From positions 1-41,852 of the forward strand of contig WSMR01000002.1 of assembly GCA_013316435.1 (NCBI GenBank): 41,852 bases of DNA, written 5' to 3'. This document shows positions 1 through 8,513 of this stretch, piece after piece. The translations under genes and the position numbers were made by a program. This stretch comes from Candidatus Saccharimonadota bacterium. GTDB lineage: Bacteria; Patescibacteriota; Saccharimonadia; Saccharimonadales; Saccharimonadaceae. Each line of letters starts with the position of its first letter. The stretch's first letter is position 1. The notes beneath the pieces were generated by a model. It was not told where the DNA came from. It was given only the letters and a program-made list of their open reading frames with translations, and searched no databases.

Positions 1-34
1 ACGCTAAATATAATATATATAAATTGGAGAAAAC

Positions 35-574
35 ATGGATATACTTGCCGCGACATATACATATCGCACAACAACTTATACTTCGCCGTATGCTACCTCG
101 TCGGTAGATGCTACTCAGCTAGGCGCGTTCTTTGCCGGCTTTGCAATTTTCTTTATCACCATGATAATTATCGGCCTGCTAGTCAATATGGCGTTGACTT
201 GGGGCGTATACAAAAAAGGTGGATATAAAGGCTGGGAAGGGATTGTTCCTTTCTACAATAATTATTGCCTCTATAAGATGGCGGGTGTGAGCGTGGGACT
301 GTTTGTGGTAAGTATCTTTATCCCAGTAGTTAATATTTATATGTACTTTGAATTGGCGAAGAAGTTTGGTAAGGATCCAATTTATGGTCTTGGACTATTC
401 TTCCTCGGTATTATCTTTATGCCAATTCTAGGCTATGGTTCAGCAGAGTATCAGGGTGAAGTTGCCGAGAACACGACTTCAACTACTGACGCTGCAACAA
501 CTACCGCAACTACGGAAGCAAAACCAGCCGCAGAAACTTCTACCAAAAAGAGCGACGCTGAAGAAACGAAGTAA
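35..574 (+). CDS. Small multi-TM membrane protein (DUF5684-like) with Thr/Ala-rich C-terminal tail
   Basis: ORF with hydrophobic segments and GWEGIVPFYNNYCLYKMAG / F.LAKKFGK motif typical of DUF5684-like proteins; followed by a terminator hairpin. Confidence 0.65.
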   Translation: MDILAATYTYRTTTYTSPYATSSVDATQLGAFFAGFAIFFITMIIIGLLVNMALTWGVYKKGGYKGWEGIVPFYNNYCLYKMAGVSVGLFVVSIFIPVVNIYMYFELAKKFGKDPIYGLGLFFLGIIFMPILGYGSAEYQGEVAENTTSTTDAATTTATTEAKPAAETSTKKSDAEETK

Positions 575-600
575 TAAGGTATAAGAGCCAATATTATAAG

Positions 601-627
601 AAATCCACCTGGGAACGGGTGGATTTT
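601..627 (+). terminator. Intrinsic terminator-like hairpin
   Basis: AAATCCACC-tgggaac-GGTGGATTTT inverted repeat followed by T-rich DNA. Confidence 0.6.
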
Positions 628-650
628 GGCGTGTTTGGTATGATTTAGGC

Positions 651-1592
651 TTATTTTTTAGCCGGTTTCTTGGACGATTGCCGTTTTGAAGCATGTACTT
701 TCGAAGTCGAGTTTTTCTGAGCATGATTTTTTGAGACGGGTGTTCGGTAGAAATGCGCTAACACGAGGGCAATAATCAAACAGGTAAATATATAAATAAT
801 TACTATAATAAATAGCACTGTTTGACCTAAGCGGTAAGATCCAGCAATATCAAGTGCATCACCAATGAAATTGCGGCCGCGCGGGATTTGCTCGCTACCA
901 AAGACTTCGCCAAGCGTAATCGCCTCGTAATTCAATACATCCTTTGGATTATCGAATTTGGCAACAGCGTACTCCTCTAGGCGATATGGGCGATCAACGT
1001 CAACCCATTGATCGTCTTGGTGGTTAAGGTTATTTTGCCAATTTTTGGCTAAATTAGAGATATAGTCGCCGATTTTGCTAGAACCGTCGTCAACTAAAAT
1101 TGGTTGCCCAAGACTCGCGCTGATCGGTGCAACGCCGACAATGTAATATCTGTCAGTAAATTCCTTCTCTAGCCAATTGGATTGCCGACGGCTGTCAGAA
1201 AAATCCCAACTATTCGTCGAGGCAATAATTGGGATTTTGTCAGCTGGAACTTTAGTAAGATCAATATCTAGGAAATCTTGGACTGCATCAACATCTGCAA
1301 CATAGAATGGCATGTACGAGAAGGCGACGTCGGAAGAATTATTAAAGGTGTATATCCTAAGTTTGCCAATGTTGTCTTCGCCACGCTTGGCGGGATAGTT
1401 CTCGTCAGAATTGATGATATAGGCTTGGTTATGGGTGCTTTCCATCGATGTCTGGATCGAATTTAGTTTGGTCTGCCTAAAAACTAGCCATGCCCCAAGA
1501 ATCACCAGCCCAAATGTGACCAGGAGTGCGATTGTAATGTTAATAGTTCTTTGCTTCAGGTCAGTTGACCGCATTGTTTTTGAACTTACCAT
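651..1592 (-). CDS. Predicted membrane-anchored protein of unknown function (N- and C-terminal TM segments)
   Basis: ORF track gives 651..1718, but a TATAAT box lies exactly 6 nt upstream of the internal ATG at 1592 (MVSSKTMRSTDLKQR), so the start is re-called. Confidence 0.6.
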   Translation of the reverse strand: MVSSKTMRSTDLKQRTINITIALLVTFGLVILGAWLVFRQTKLNSIQTSMESTHNQAYIINSDENYPAKRGEDNIGKLRIYTFNNSSDVAFSYMPFYVADVDAVQDFLDIDLTKVPADKIPIIASTNSWDFSDSRRQSNWLEKEFTDRYYIVGVAPISASLGQPILVDDGSSKIGDYISNLAKNWQNNLNHQDDQWVDVDRPYRLEEYAVAKFDNPKDVLNYEAITLGEVFGSEQIPRGRNFIGDALDIAGSYRLGQTVLFIIVIIYIFTCLIIALVLAHFYRTPVSKNHAQKNSTSKVHASKRQSSKKPAKK

Positions 1593-1750
1593 GAGTTGAT
1601 TATAACATATTATATTCATAGAACATGGGATAAGCGGGTACAATGTTAAGACCCCGGCTAGAATTAACGCCGGGGTGGATAGCTTGATATTCTTCGGATA
1701 AATTAATTTAGGCGCCATTGGTTAGCATGTAACAAGAGATTCTCAGTGGT

Positions 1751-2212
1751 TTACCAACTTACGTTAACTGCGAACACTCTAGTTGACGTCGACCCCCTAG
1801 GGACAATACGAAGGCTAATACGCGTAACGTCTCTTCCGCACTGGAAGCCCCTACCTATTGAATATCCGAGGCAATCTTCTTCTTGCCATAGCAGACCGTT
1901 GCGCCCCCACATCATAATGTCCATTCGGTAGCTGCCAGGTATAAAGTGCGGTACTGACACGGCAAATACGCCGCCGGCTGCGCCGAATGAGACCGGAACA
2001 CTGGTAAAAGCGTTACTACCACCTAAATAGAGTGTGTTACTGCCCAATGGCATGATCCCGTTATTAGATTGCGTTTCAGCGCTCGGCACAGGCAGTTTGC
2101 CTTCTTTTGTGTCGGTTGTTGCAGCACACACTGATGCGGATGTGGAAAACAGTACCGTAATTGACATAATCAGTGCAACTGCTGTCATCTTGGTTTTATT
2201 AAAGAGCTTCAT
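1751..2212 (-). CDS. Secreted small protein with signal peptide, unknown function
   Basis: MKLFNKTKMTAVALIMSITVLFSTSASVCAA signal-peptide-like N-terminus. Confidence 0.55.
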   Translation of the reverse strand: MKLFNKTKMTAVALIMSITVLFSTSASVCAATTDTKEGKLPVPSAETQSNNGIMPLGSNTLYLGGSNAFTSVPVSFGAAGGVFAVSVPHFIPGSYRMDIMMWGRNGLLWQEEDCLGYSIGRGFQCGRDVTRISLRIVPRGSTSTRVFAVNVSW

Positions 2213-2434
2213 GGTTTTACCTCACTTTCGAAAAGCTGGCGCAGAATATCAAGCTAATTTATAGTATCATGGATTGCGCCTTTTTGTGTACTATTTTAAA
2301 CAATATAAGGCGAAATCTTTGCAGTGATTAGGTAATCCCATTTTATGACATCATTTCGCTATTGCTTTTTCTAACGACGTGTGCTAGTATAGAGATAATT
2401 AAGTTTATAAACAAAAACTAAAACATATTATAAT

Positions 2435-4117
2435 ATGCAAGATCAAAATTTAACTGATACAATGACTGCAAGTTCGCCAATTGGAAATGGTGCGGGCGTG
2501 ACTGGTGTGGAAATGGGTATACCAAATTTTACTCCGCCAACTAGCCTGGATGCTGCTGGGACTCCAGCTGCAAATGTTACAGTTCCGGGTGCGCCCGCAG
2601 TAGCACCGACGCCAGCTGCGCCAGGAGCAGATATTAGTACGATGGGGATTCCCGCTGTGCAGCCACCGACTAGCGATGCAACTACGAAGCCAGCACAAAA
2701 CGTGGCGGATAATTCTAAGACTCAGCCAGCAGATAAACCTGCTGACAAGCCCAAAGAAGCCAAAGCCCCGAGTAAAGTTGCGCAGACTGATATGGTCAAA
2801 AAGATTATCGAGAAAATTCGCTCGTCCGAAAATATTTTAATTGCGCTTTCGAACAATCCTTCGGTTGATGATATTGCAGCGGCAATTGGCTTAACTCTGT
2901 ATCTTGATAGTATTCAACGCCACGTCACCGCGATTTATTCGGGTCGGATTACTGAAGGTTTGGAGTTTTTGCAACCGGAAGCAACTTTTGAGACTAATAC
3001 CGATAGTCTGCAGGATTTTATTATTGCTCTGAGCAAAGACAAGGCCGACCATTTGCGCTACAAACTTGAAGGTGATTATGTCAAAGTCTTTATCACGCCA
3101 TACCGTGCCAAGATTACTGAAGAGGATCTTAAATTCTCGCACGGTGAATACAACGTTGATTTTGTGATTGCACTTGATGTGGCTAGCCCGGATGAACTTG
3201 ATGCAGCGCTTGAGGAGCATGGTCGAATTATGCATAGCGCTTCGACCGTGAATATTACTACGAGTGCACCGGGGAAGTTTGGTGAGATTGATTGGAGCAA
3301 TCCAACTGCTAGCTCGGTTTGCGAAATGGTGACGCAGCTAATTCTCGAAATGCAAGGCGACGATAAGCCACTGGATAAGGACGTTGCGACGGCGCTGCTT
3401 ACTGGTATTGTTGCTTCGACGGATCGGTTCTCGAATAGCCGTACAAATTCGGACACGCTTGGTCTTGCCTCGAAATTGATGGGGATGGGAGCGGATCAGC
3501 AATTGATTTCGGCAAATATTTCTGGCAATGAGATTTCGCAAGAAGAGCCGGAAGCCCCGAATGATAATTTGACGGTTGAACACGCTTCGGAGGAGCTGCC
3601 CGATAATACTCCAACGATTGTGATGCCGACCGTAAATACCGATATTTCTGCGGTTGACCCAGCGGTGAATCCTACTTCAGTGCCTGATATGCCGATTATG
3701 CGACCGATCGATCAGCCGGGAACTACGATGCCAGCTCAGCCAACTATGTCGCAGCCAGGGAACCTTGGTAATACTGCGCCTAGTAGCGAGCAATTTGGGA
3801 TGAATAGTACAGCGCCTGCAATGCCGATGCAAAATCCAGCTGCTAATTTGGCTGGTGATATGGGAGCAGAGCTTGGACCGGAGCCGGCCCAAATGTCGAT
3901 TCCGAGTATGGTACCACAAGAAAATATGGTGTCACCAATGCCACCAACAGATGATAGGCTAGCAATGTCAGAAGCGCCAGGCACGGAAGTACCGATGCCG
4001 GATGCAAGTTTGATGCCACCACCGGTGAATGGTGAACTTGCGGATCGACCGGATAGCGTTTTGCCGCCACCACCGGTGCCACCGGTTGATGATGCCTCAA
4101 TGGCGCCACCAGCCTAG
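2435..4117 (+). CDS. DHH-family phosphoesterase-like protein with Pro/Ala-rich N-terminal and Met/Pro-rich C-terminal low-complexity tails
   Basis: Core IIEKIRSSENILIALSNNPSVDDIAAAIGLTLYL...VDFVIALDVASPDEL...LTGIVASTDRFSNSRTNSDTL resembles DHH/NrnA-type folds. Confidence 0.55.
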   Translation: MQDQNLTDTMTASSPIGNGAGVTGVEMGIPNFTPPTSLDAAGTPAANVTVPGAPAVAPTPAAPGADISTMGIPAVQPPTSDATTKPAQNVADNSKTQPADKPADKPKEAKAPSKVAQTDMVKKIIEKIRSSENILIALSNNPSVDDIAAAIGLTLYLDSIQRHVTAIYSGRITEGLEFLQPEATFETNTDSLQDFIIALSKDKADHLRYKLEGDYVKVFITPYRAKITEEDLKFSHGEYNVDFVIALDVASPDELDAALEEHGRIMHSASTVNITTSAPGKFGEIDWSNPTASSVCEMVTQLILEMQGDDKPLDKDVATALLTGIVASTDRFSNSRTNSDTLGLASKLMGMGADQQLISANISGNEISQEEPEAPNDNLTVEHASEELPDNTPTIVMPTVNTDISAVDPAVNPTSVPDMPIMRPIDQPGTTMPAQPTMSQPGNLGNTAPSSEQFGMNSTAPAMPMQNPAANLAGDMGAELGPEPAQMSIPSMVPQENMVSPMPPTDDRLAMSEAPGTEVPMPDASLMPPPVNGELADRPDSVLPPPPVPPVDDASMAPPA

Positions 4118-4136
4118 ATAGTGATATAATTACTAC

Positions 4137-4928
4137 ATGAAAGACGAAATAATTCTAGTTGACAAGCCGCCCGAGATGTCGTCTTTTGGGGTGGTAGCGC
4201 GAGTACGTCGCAAATTGACCGAGGAGGAGAATCAGCGCCGCCTAAAAGAAGCTGAACGGGCTAGGCAGCCTTATCAACGAGTTAAGCGGGTTAAAGTTGG
4301 GCATACTGGTACTTTGGATCCCTTTGCGACTGGACTACTGATTTTGTTAACCGGAAAAAATACCAAGCGGGCGGGAGAATTTCTGAAACTTGATAAGGAG
4401 TATATTGCCACGCTTCATCTAGGTGCGACTTCAAGTACTGGGGACCCGGAGGGGGAAATTACAGAACTTTGGCGAGCGCAAGACGGAGAGCTACGACCAG
4501 TAGAACAAGGGGGGAGCGCGGGAGATTATCAAAAAACCGAACAAAAAATTCGTAAAATCCCGAACAAAACTACTGTGGAAAACTGTGTGGAAAAATTTGT
4601 TGGGGAAAACTTGCAGAAAGTTCCGGAATTCTCGGCGGTAAAAATTAATGGTCAGCGGGCTTATAAATTAGCTCGTGCAGGGCAAAAGCTAGAAATGCCA
4701 ACGCGTAAAGTCACGATTTACGAACTGGAGATTTTGGAGTATGATTGGCCGAAGTTGGTTCTGCGGGCGAAAGTCTCGAGCGGAACTTATATCCGCGCGC
4801 TGGCCGAAGATATCGGGAGGGAATTGGGCGTTGGAGCGTATTTGACTGCACTTAGGCGTACTGAGGTGGGACAATGGCGGGTCGCAGATGCAATGTCTCT
4901 AGGAAAATGGCTAGAAAATAGGGGTTGA
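4137..4928 (+). CDS. truB: tRNA pseudouridine(55) synthase TruB
   Basis: VDKPPEMSSFGVV, GHTGTLDPFATGLL, SSGTYIRALAEDIG motifs. Confidence 0.95.
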   Translation: MKDEIILVDKPPEMSSFGVVARVRRKLTEEENQRRLKEAERARQPYQRVKRVKVGHTGTLDPFATGLLILLTGKNTKRAGEFLKLDKEYIATLHLGATSSTGDPEGEITELWRAQDGELRPVEQGGSAGDYQKTEQKIRKIPNKTTVENCVEKFVGENLQKVPEFSAVKINGQRAYKLARAGQKLEMPTRKVTIYELEILEYDWPKLVLRAKVSSGTYIRALAEDIGRELGVGAYLTALRRTEVGQWRVADAMSLGKWLENRG

Positions 4929-4962
4929 AGCTAGCGATAATCTGTGCTATAATTGGCTACAT

Positions 4963-5229
4963 ATGATTACTAGAGAGAAAAAGGCTGAGGCAATGGCAAA
5001 GCTTGCTCGCAACAAGTCAGATGTTGGGTCGCCGGAGGTGCAGGTGTCGATTTTGACTGAGCGGATCAAAGAGGTGACCGAGCACGTCAAGGAGAACAAG
5101 CACGATTATATGGCGAAGCGTGGTCTGATGCAGATGGTTGGTCAGCGCAAAAAGTTGCTCAAGTATCTCGAGAAGAACGATTTCGAGACCTACAAAAAGA
5201 CAATTTCGGCCCTCGGGCTCAGAAAATAG
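4963..5229 (+). CDS. rpsO: 30S ribosomal protein S15
   Basis: DVGSPEVQVSILTERIKEVTEHVKENKHDYMAKRGLMQMVGQRKKLLKYL is canonical S15. Confidence 0.97.
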   Translation: MITREKKAEAMAKLARNKSDVGSPEVQVSILTERIKEVTEHVKENKHDYMAKRGLMQMVGQRKKLLKYLEKNDFETYKKTISALGLRK

Positions 5230-5250
5230 CTGGCAAGCGCCAAATAGTAC

Positions 5251-5279
5251 AAAAAGGCCGTCTCTAGACGTGCTTTTTT
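5251..5279 (+). terminator. rpsO terminator
   Basis: AAAAAGgcCGTCTctAGACGtGCTTTTTT hairpin plus T tract. Confidence 0.7.
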
Positions 5280-5446
5280 GATGCTGGCGGGGGATCTTTG
5301 ATGGTTTTTGGGTCGATTTTGACTAAAACGTTCGACAGAAACCAAAAATAAGCAGAAAAGTATTGACTTTTTCTAGCAAGTGTGCTACAATAGAGAGGTA
5401 GGGCTGCTTTTTGCAGCTACTAAGCATTATTAAAGGAGCGACGAAA

Positions 5447-5941
5447 ATGTCAAATGTTGAAACGAAGGACGGAACTGAAGTATTGGATGGCGTGGTGGCA
5501 AGCATACTCACTGCGTCAATGATGAGAGAGTTCTTACCAGCGGGAAAAATCCCGCAGGTAGTTGCAATTAATACGTCGGGGCACGATGGAGTAGTTTATA
5601 GCGGACGAATTGTTGTTGACCCTGGCACCATATCCGAGAAAGGAGAAATAGAGGGAATCCTCCACCAACTAAAACATTGTTTTATGGGCGATTACGAAAA
5701 AGCCCAAAGTTGGATGGTAGAGGAATTCCGCGCGAACTCCGGCAAGCACAGTCGGATAAGTATTGCCTATTATGTGTGGCAAAATCGGGAAGGACAGTTG
5801 GTAACCGATTTTTACCGCAGTATGGCTGAAGGCGCCTCAGGTGCCCATCAGCTGCGCAAGATTACCTCTCCATATGATATGGGGGGGGTCAATATGAGAA
5901 AACTACTTACAAAGGCAATAAGTATTATGCAGTGCCGATGA
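5447..5941 (+). CDS. Hypothetical protein, upstream part; reading frame broken at a G8 tract (5881-5888)
   Basis: Good promoter (TTGACT...TACAAT) and SD (AAAGGAG) before ATG 5447; frame ends 17 codons after the G8 run. Confidence 0.6.
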   Translation: MSNVETKDGTEVLDGVVASILTASMMREFLPAGKIPQVVAINTSGHDGVVYSGRIVVDPGTISEKGEIEGILHQLKHCFMGDYEKAQSWMVEEFRANSGKHSRISIAYYVWQNREGQLVTDFYRSMAEGASGAHQLRKITSPYDMGGVNMRKLLTKAISIMQCR

Positions 5942-6123
5942 CGACGGGTGAGGCGAATCGCCTCATGAACCTATTTGCGACGATGGTGGTCGAGGCTTTT
6001 GAAGATTATTGGTTTGAGCTTGCAGTACGCTCAAAGCCTGCAGCAGGAGGAATGCCGAGAAAGACCGCAACCGAAGTTTTGTCGGGACCGTGCCGTATTA
6101 TGATGCCGGCAGTGGTATTTTGA
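5932..6123 (+). CDS. Downstream frame of the same hypothetical gene; in frame with 5447 if the G tract had 9 (or 6) Gs
   Basis: With 9 Gs the translation reads ...YDMGGGQYEKTTYKGNKYYAVPMTTGEANRLMNLFATMVVEAF..., no stop until 6123. Confidence 0.6.
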   Translation: MPMTTGEANRLMNLFATMVVEAFEDYWFELAVRSKPAAGGMPRKTATEVLSGPCRIMMPAVVF

Positions 6124-6192
6124 TTTTGGTTACAAGTTAGTTTAGAGGGGGCGTTTCGACTGACACCCCTTTTCGCCCCCCGAATATATTGT

Positions 6193-6220
6193 AAAAGCAG
6201 CCTGCTAGTAAGGCTGCTTT
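6193..6220 (+). terminator. Terminator-like hairpin upstream of pnp
   Basis: AAAGCAGCC-tgctagta-aGGCTGCTTT. Confidence 0.65.
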
Positions 6221-6319
6221 ATTCGTGTTACAATAAGATTGTATACTTAACAAGGGAAGACTGTAGAGAGAAATGCTGGGCGGAGCGTTGCTCTCTGGAG
6301 TTTTCCTAGAAAGGATCAA

Positions 6320-8494
6320 ATGGACATTATTAACCCTAGTGGTAAACAGACTTTGGCTGTCTCGACGGAACTTTTCGGGCGCAAATTAACTTTGGAAGTG
6401 AATCGGGTTGGATTCCGCTCGACAGCTTCGGTATTAGTAACTTATGGCGATACGATCGTGCTGGGTTCAGTGGTAGTTGGTAAAAAGCCTGTCGTGCAGG
6501 ATTTCTTCCCGCTGACCATCGATTATGAAGAGAAATTTTATGCTGCGGGGAAAATTAGTGGTTCGAAATTTATCAAGCGTGAAGGCAAGCCAGCGGATGA
6601 AGCAGTGCTAGTCGGACGTCTGATCGATCGACCAATTCGCCCGCTCTTTCCGAAAGGCTATCGTCAGGAAGTACAAGTTGTTACGACGGTGCTGAGTATG
6701 GATCCGGGCTTCCGACCGGATGTAATTGCGATGCTAGCGGCGTCGAGCACCTTGATGCTATCGGGTACACCGTTTGATGGTCCGATCGCGGGGCTAAGGA
6801 TTGGGCGAATTAATGGCGAGTTCAAGGCTTTTTTGACACCAGAGGAGAGAGGAAAATCCACGCTCGACCTAGTGGTTGCCTGTAAAGATGGCAAAGTGAT
6901 GATGGTTGAAGCGGGGGCTGATGAAGTTCCGGAAGCGATGATTATCGAGGCGATGCACTGGGCGGTGAAGAACGTCCAACCGATGTTGGATTTGCAGCGA
7001 GAATTAGTTGAAAAAGTTCAGCCTGAGGCGCAGGAATATAAGTTAGTGTTGCCGGATGAAGAAATTCAGACAAGAGTTGATGCTTGGACGAACGGAAAAC
7101 TTGGCGACGTGCGCGGCAATGTGATTGACCGACAGAACAAAGTTACAGAACTTAAGGATCAGATGAACGCAGAGCTTGCGCTCGAGCTAGGCGAAGGCGA
7201 AACTGAAGAAGAAAAGATCGCCGATTACACCGAGCGACTGCAGGGTGAATATGAGCAGGCGTTTGATCTCGCCGTACATCATGAAGTGCGACGTGGGATT
7301 ATCGAGGAAGGTGTGCGCCCGGATGGCAGGAGGCTGACTGAAGTACGGCCGTTATCAAGCCAGGTTGGAATCTTGCCAAGAGTCCATGGTTCAAGTCTAT
7401 TCACGCGTGGTTTGACCCAGGCAATGAATATTGTGACTTTGGCACCTTTGTCGTTTGCGCAGATTGTTGATACGATGGAGGTGACTGATGGCAAACGTCG
7501 TTATATGCATCACTACAATGCTCCGAGCTATACTGTGGGCGAGACTGGGCGAATGGGTAGCCCAGGACGGCGAGAAATTGGCCATGGTTATTTGGCAGAG
7601 CGGGCGCTGACACCGGTACTACCGAGTGAAGAAGATTTTCCGTATGCGATTCGTAGCGTCACCGAAATTATGAGCCAAAATGGTTCAACTTCGATGGCGG
7701 CAACTTGTTCGAGTTGTATGGCATTGATGGATGCAGGTGTGCCGTTGAAGCGACCCGTAAGTGGCGTTGCGATGGGGTTGATGATGGATGTACCGGCAGG
7801 GACAGAAATCACTGCGGACGATGTTGAGAAGTCGTATGTACTGACCGATCTGATGGATGCAGAAGATTTTGCTGGTGATATGGACTTTAAGGTGACGGGT
7901 ACTACCGAGGGTGTGACAGCTTTGCAGATGGATATGAAGGTTCATGGGCTGCCGGTCGAGATTCTTGAGAAAGCCATTGCGCAGTCACATGAGGGGCGAA
8001 TGTTTATTTTGGAGCATATGCTAAGTGTCATTCCGGAGCCTAGGGCTGAGCTTTCGCCGTATGCACCACGGATTGAGAAAATTATGGTTGAGGTCGACAA
8101 AATTGGCACAATCATCGGTAAGGGCGGCGAAACTATCAATAAAATTACGGCCGAGACTGGTGCGCAGGTTGATATTGATGATTCCGGATTAGTGACGGTT
8201 TCGGGCACTAAAGCAGGGGCAATTGATCGCGCAGTTGAGTGGATCAAGGGCCTCATTGAGGAGCCGGAAGTTGGTAAAGTTTACGATGGTACGGTTGCGG
8301 CGCTGAAAGATTTTGGAGCGTTTGTGACGATTTTACCGGGAATTGATGGGATGCTGCATATTAGTCAAATTTCTGATAAGCGCATTGATAAAATTGGTGA
8401 TGTTTTGAAGGAAGGTCAAAAAGTTAAGGTAAAGCTGACGGCGATTGATGATCGGGGAAGACTAAGCCTCACGATGCGTGGCATCGAACAATAA
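6320..8494 (+). CDS. pnp: Polyribonucleotide nucleotidyltransferase (PNPase)
   Basis: Two RNase PH domains, KH (IGKGGETINKITAETGAQVDIDD) and S1 (VGKVYDGTVAALKDFGAFV) domains. Confidence 0.97.
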   Translation: MDIINPSGKQTLAVSTELFGRKLTLEVNRVGFRSTASVLVTYGDTIVLGSVVVGKKPVVQDFFPLTIDYEEKFYAAGKISGSKFIKREGKPADEAVLVGRLIDRPIRPLFPKGYRQEVQVVTTVLSMDPGFRPDVIAMLAASSTLMLSGTPFDGPIAGLRIGRINGEFKAFLTPEERGKSTLDLVVACKDGKVMMVEAGADEVPEAMIIEAMHWAVKNVQPMLDLQRELVEKVQPEAQEYKLVLPDEEIQTRVDAWTNGKLGDVRGNVIDRQNKVTELKDQMNAELALELGEGETEEEKIADYTERLQGEYEQAFDLAVHHEVRRGIIEEGVRPDGRRLTEVRPLSSQVGILPRVHGSSLFTRGLTQAMNIVTLAPLSFAQIVDTMEVTDGKRRYMHHYNAPSYTVGETGRMGSPGRREIGHGYLAERALTPVLPSEEDFPYAIRSVTEIMSQNGSTSMAATCSSCMALMDAGVPLKRPVSGVAMGLMMDVPAGTEITADDVEKSYVLTDLMDAEDFAGDMDFKVTGTTEGVTALQMDMKVHGLPVEILEKAIAQSHEGRMFILEHMLSVIPEPRAELSPYAPRIEKIMVEVDKIGTIIGKGGETINKITAETGAQVDIDDSGLVTVSGTKAGAIDRAVEWIKGLIEEPEVGKVYDGTVAALKDFGAFVTILPGIDGMLHISQISDKRIDKIGDVLKEGQKVKVKLTAIDDRGRLSLTMRGIEQ

Positions 8495-8513
8495 AGCATG
8501 CTATAATATATAT

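Noticed and set aside
1593-1718. N-terminal extension MAPKLIYPKNIKLSTP... of the 651..1718 ORF
   Set aside because: Contains the -10 box and a terminator-like CCCCGGC/GCCGGGG hairpin; start at 1592 is better supported.
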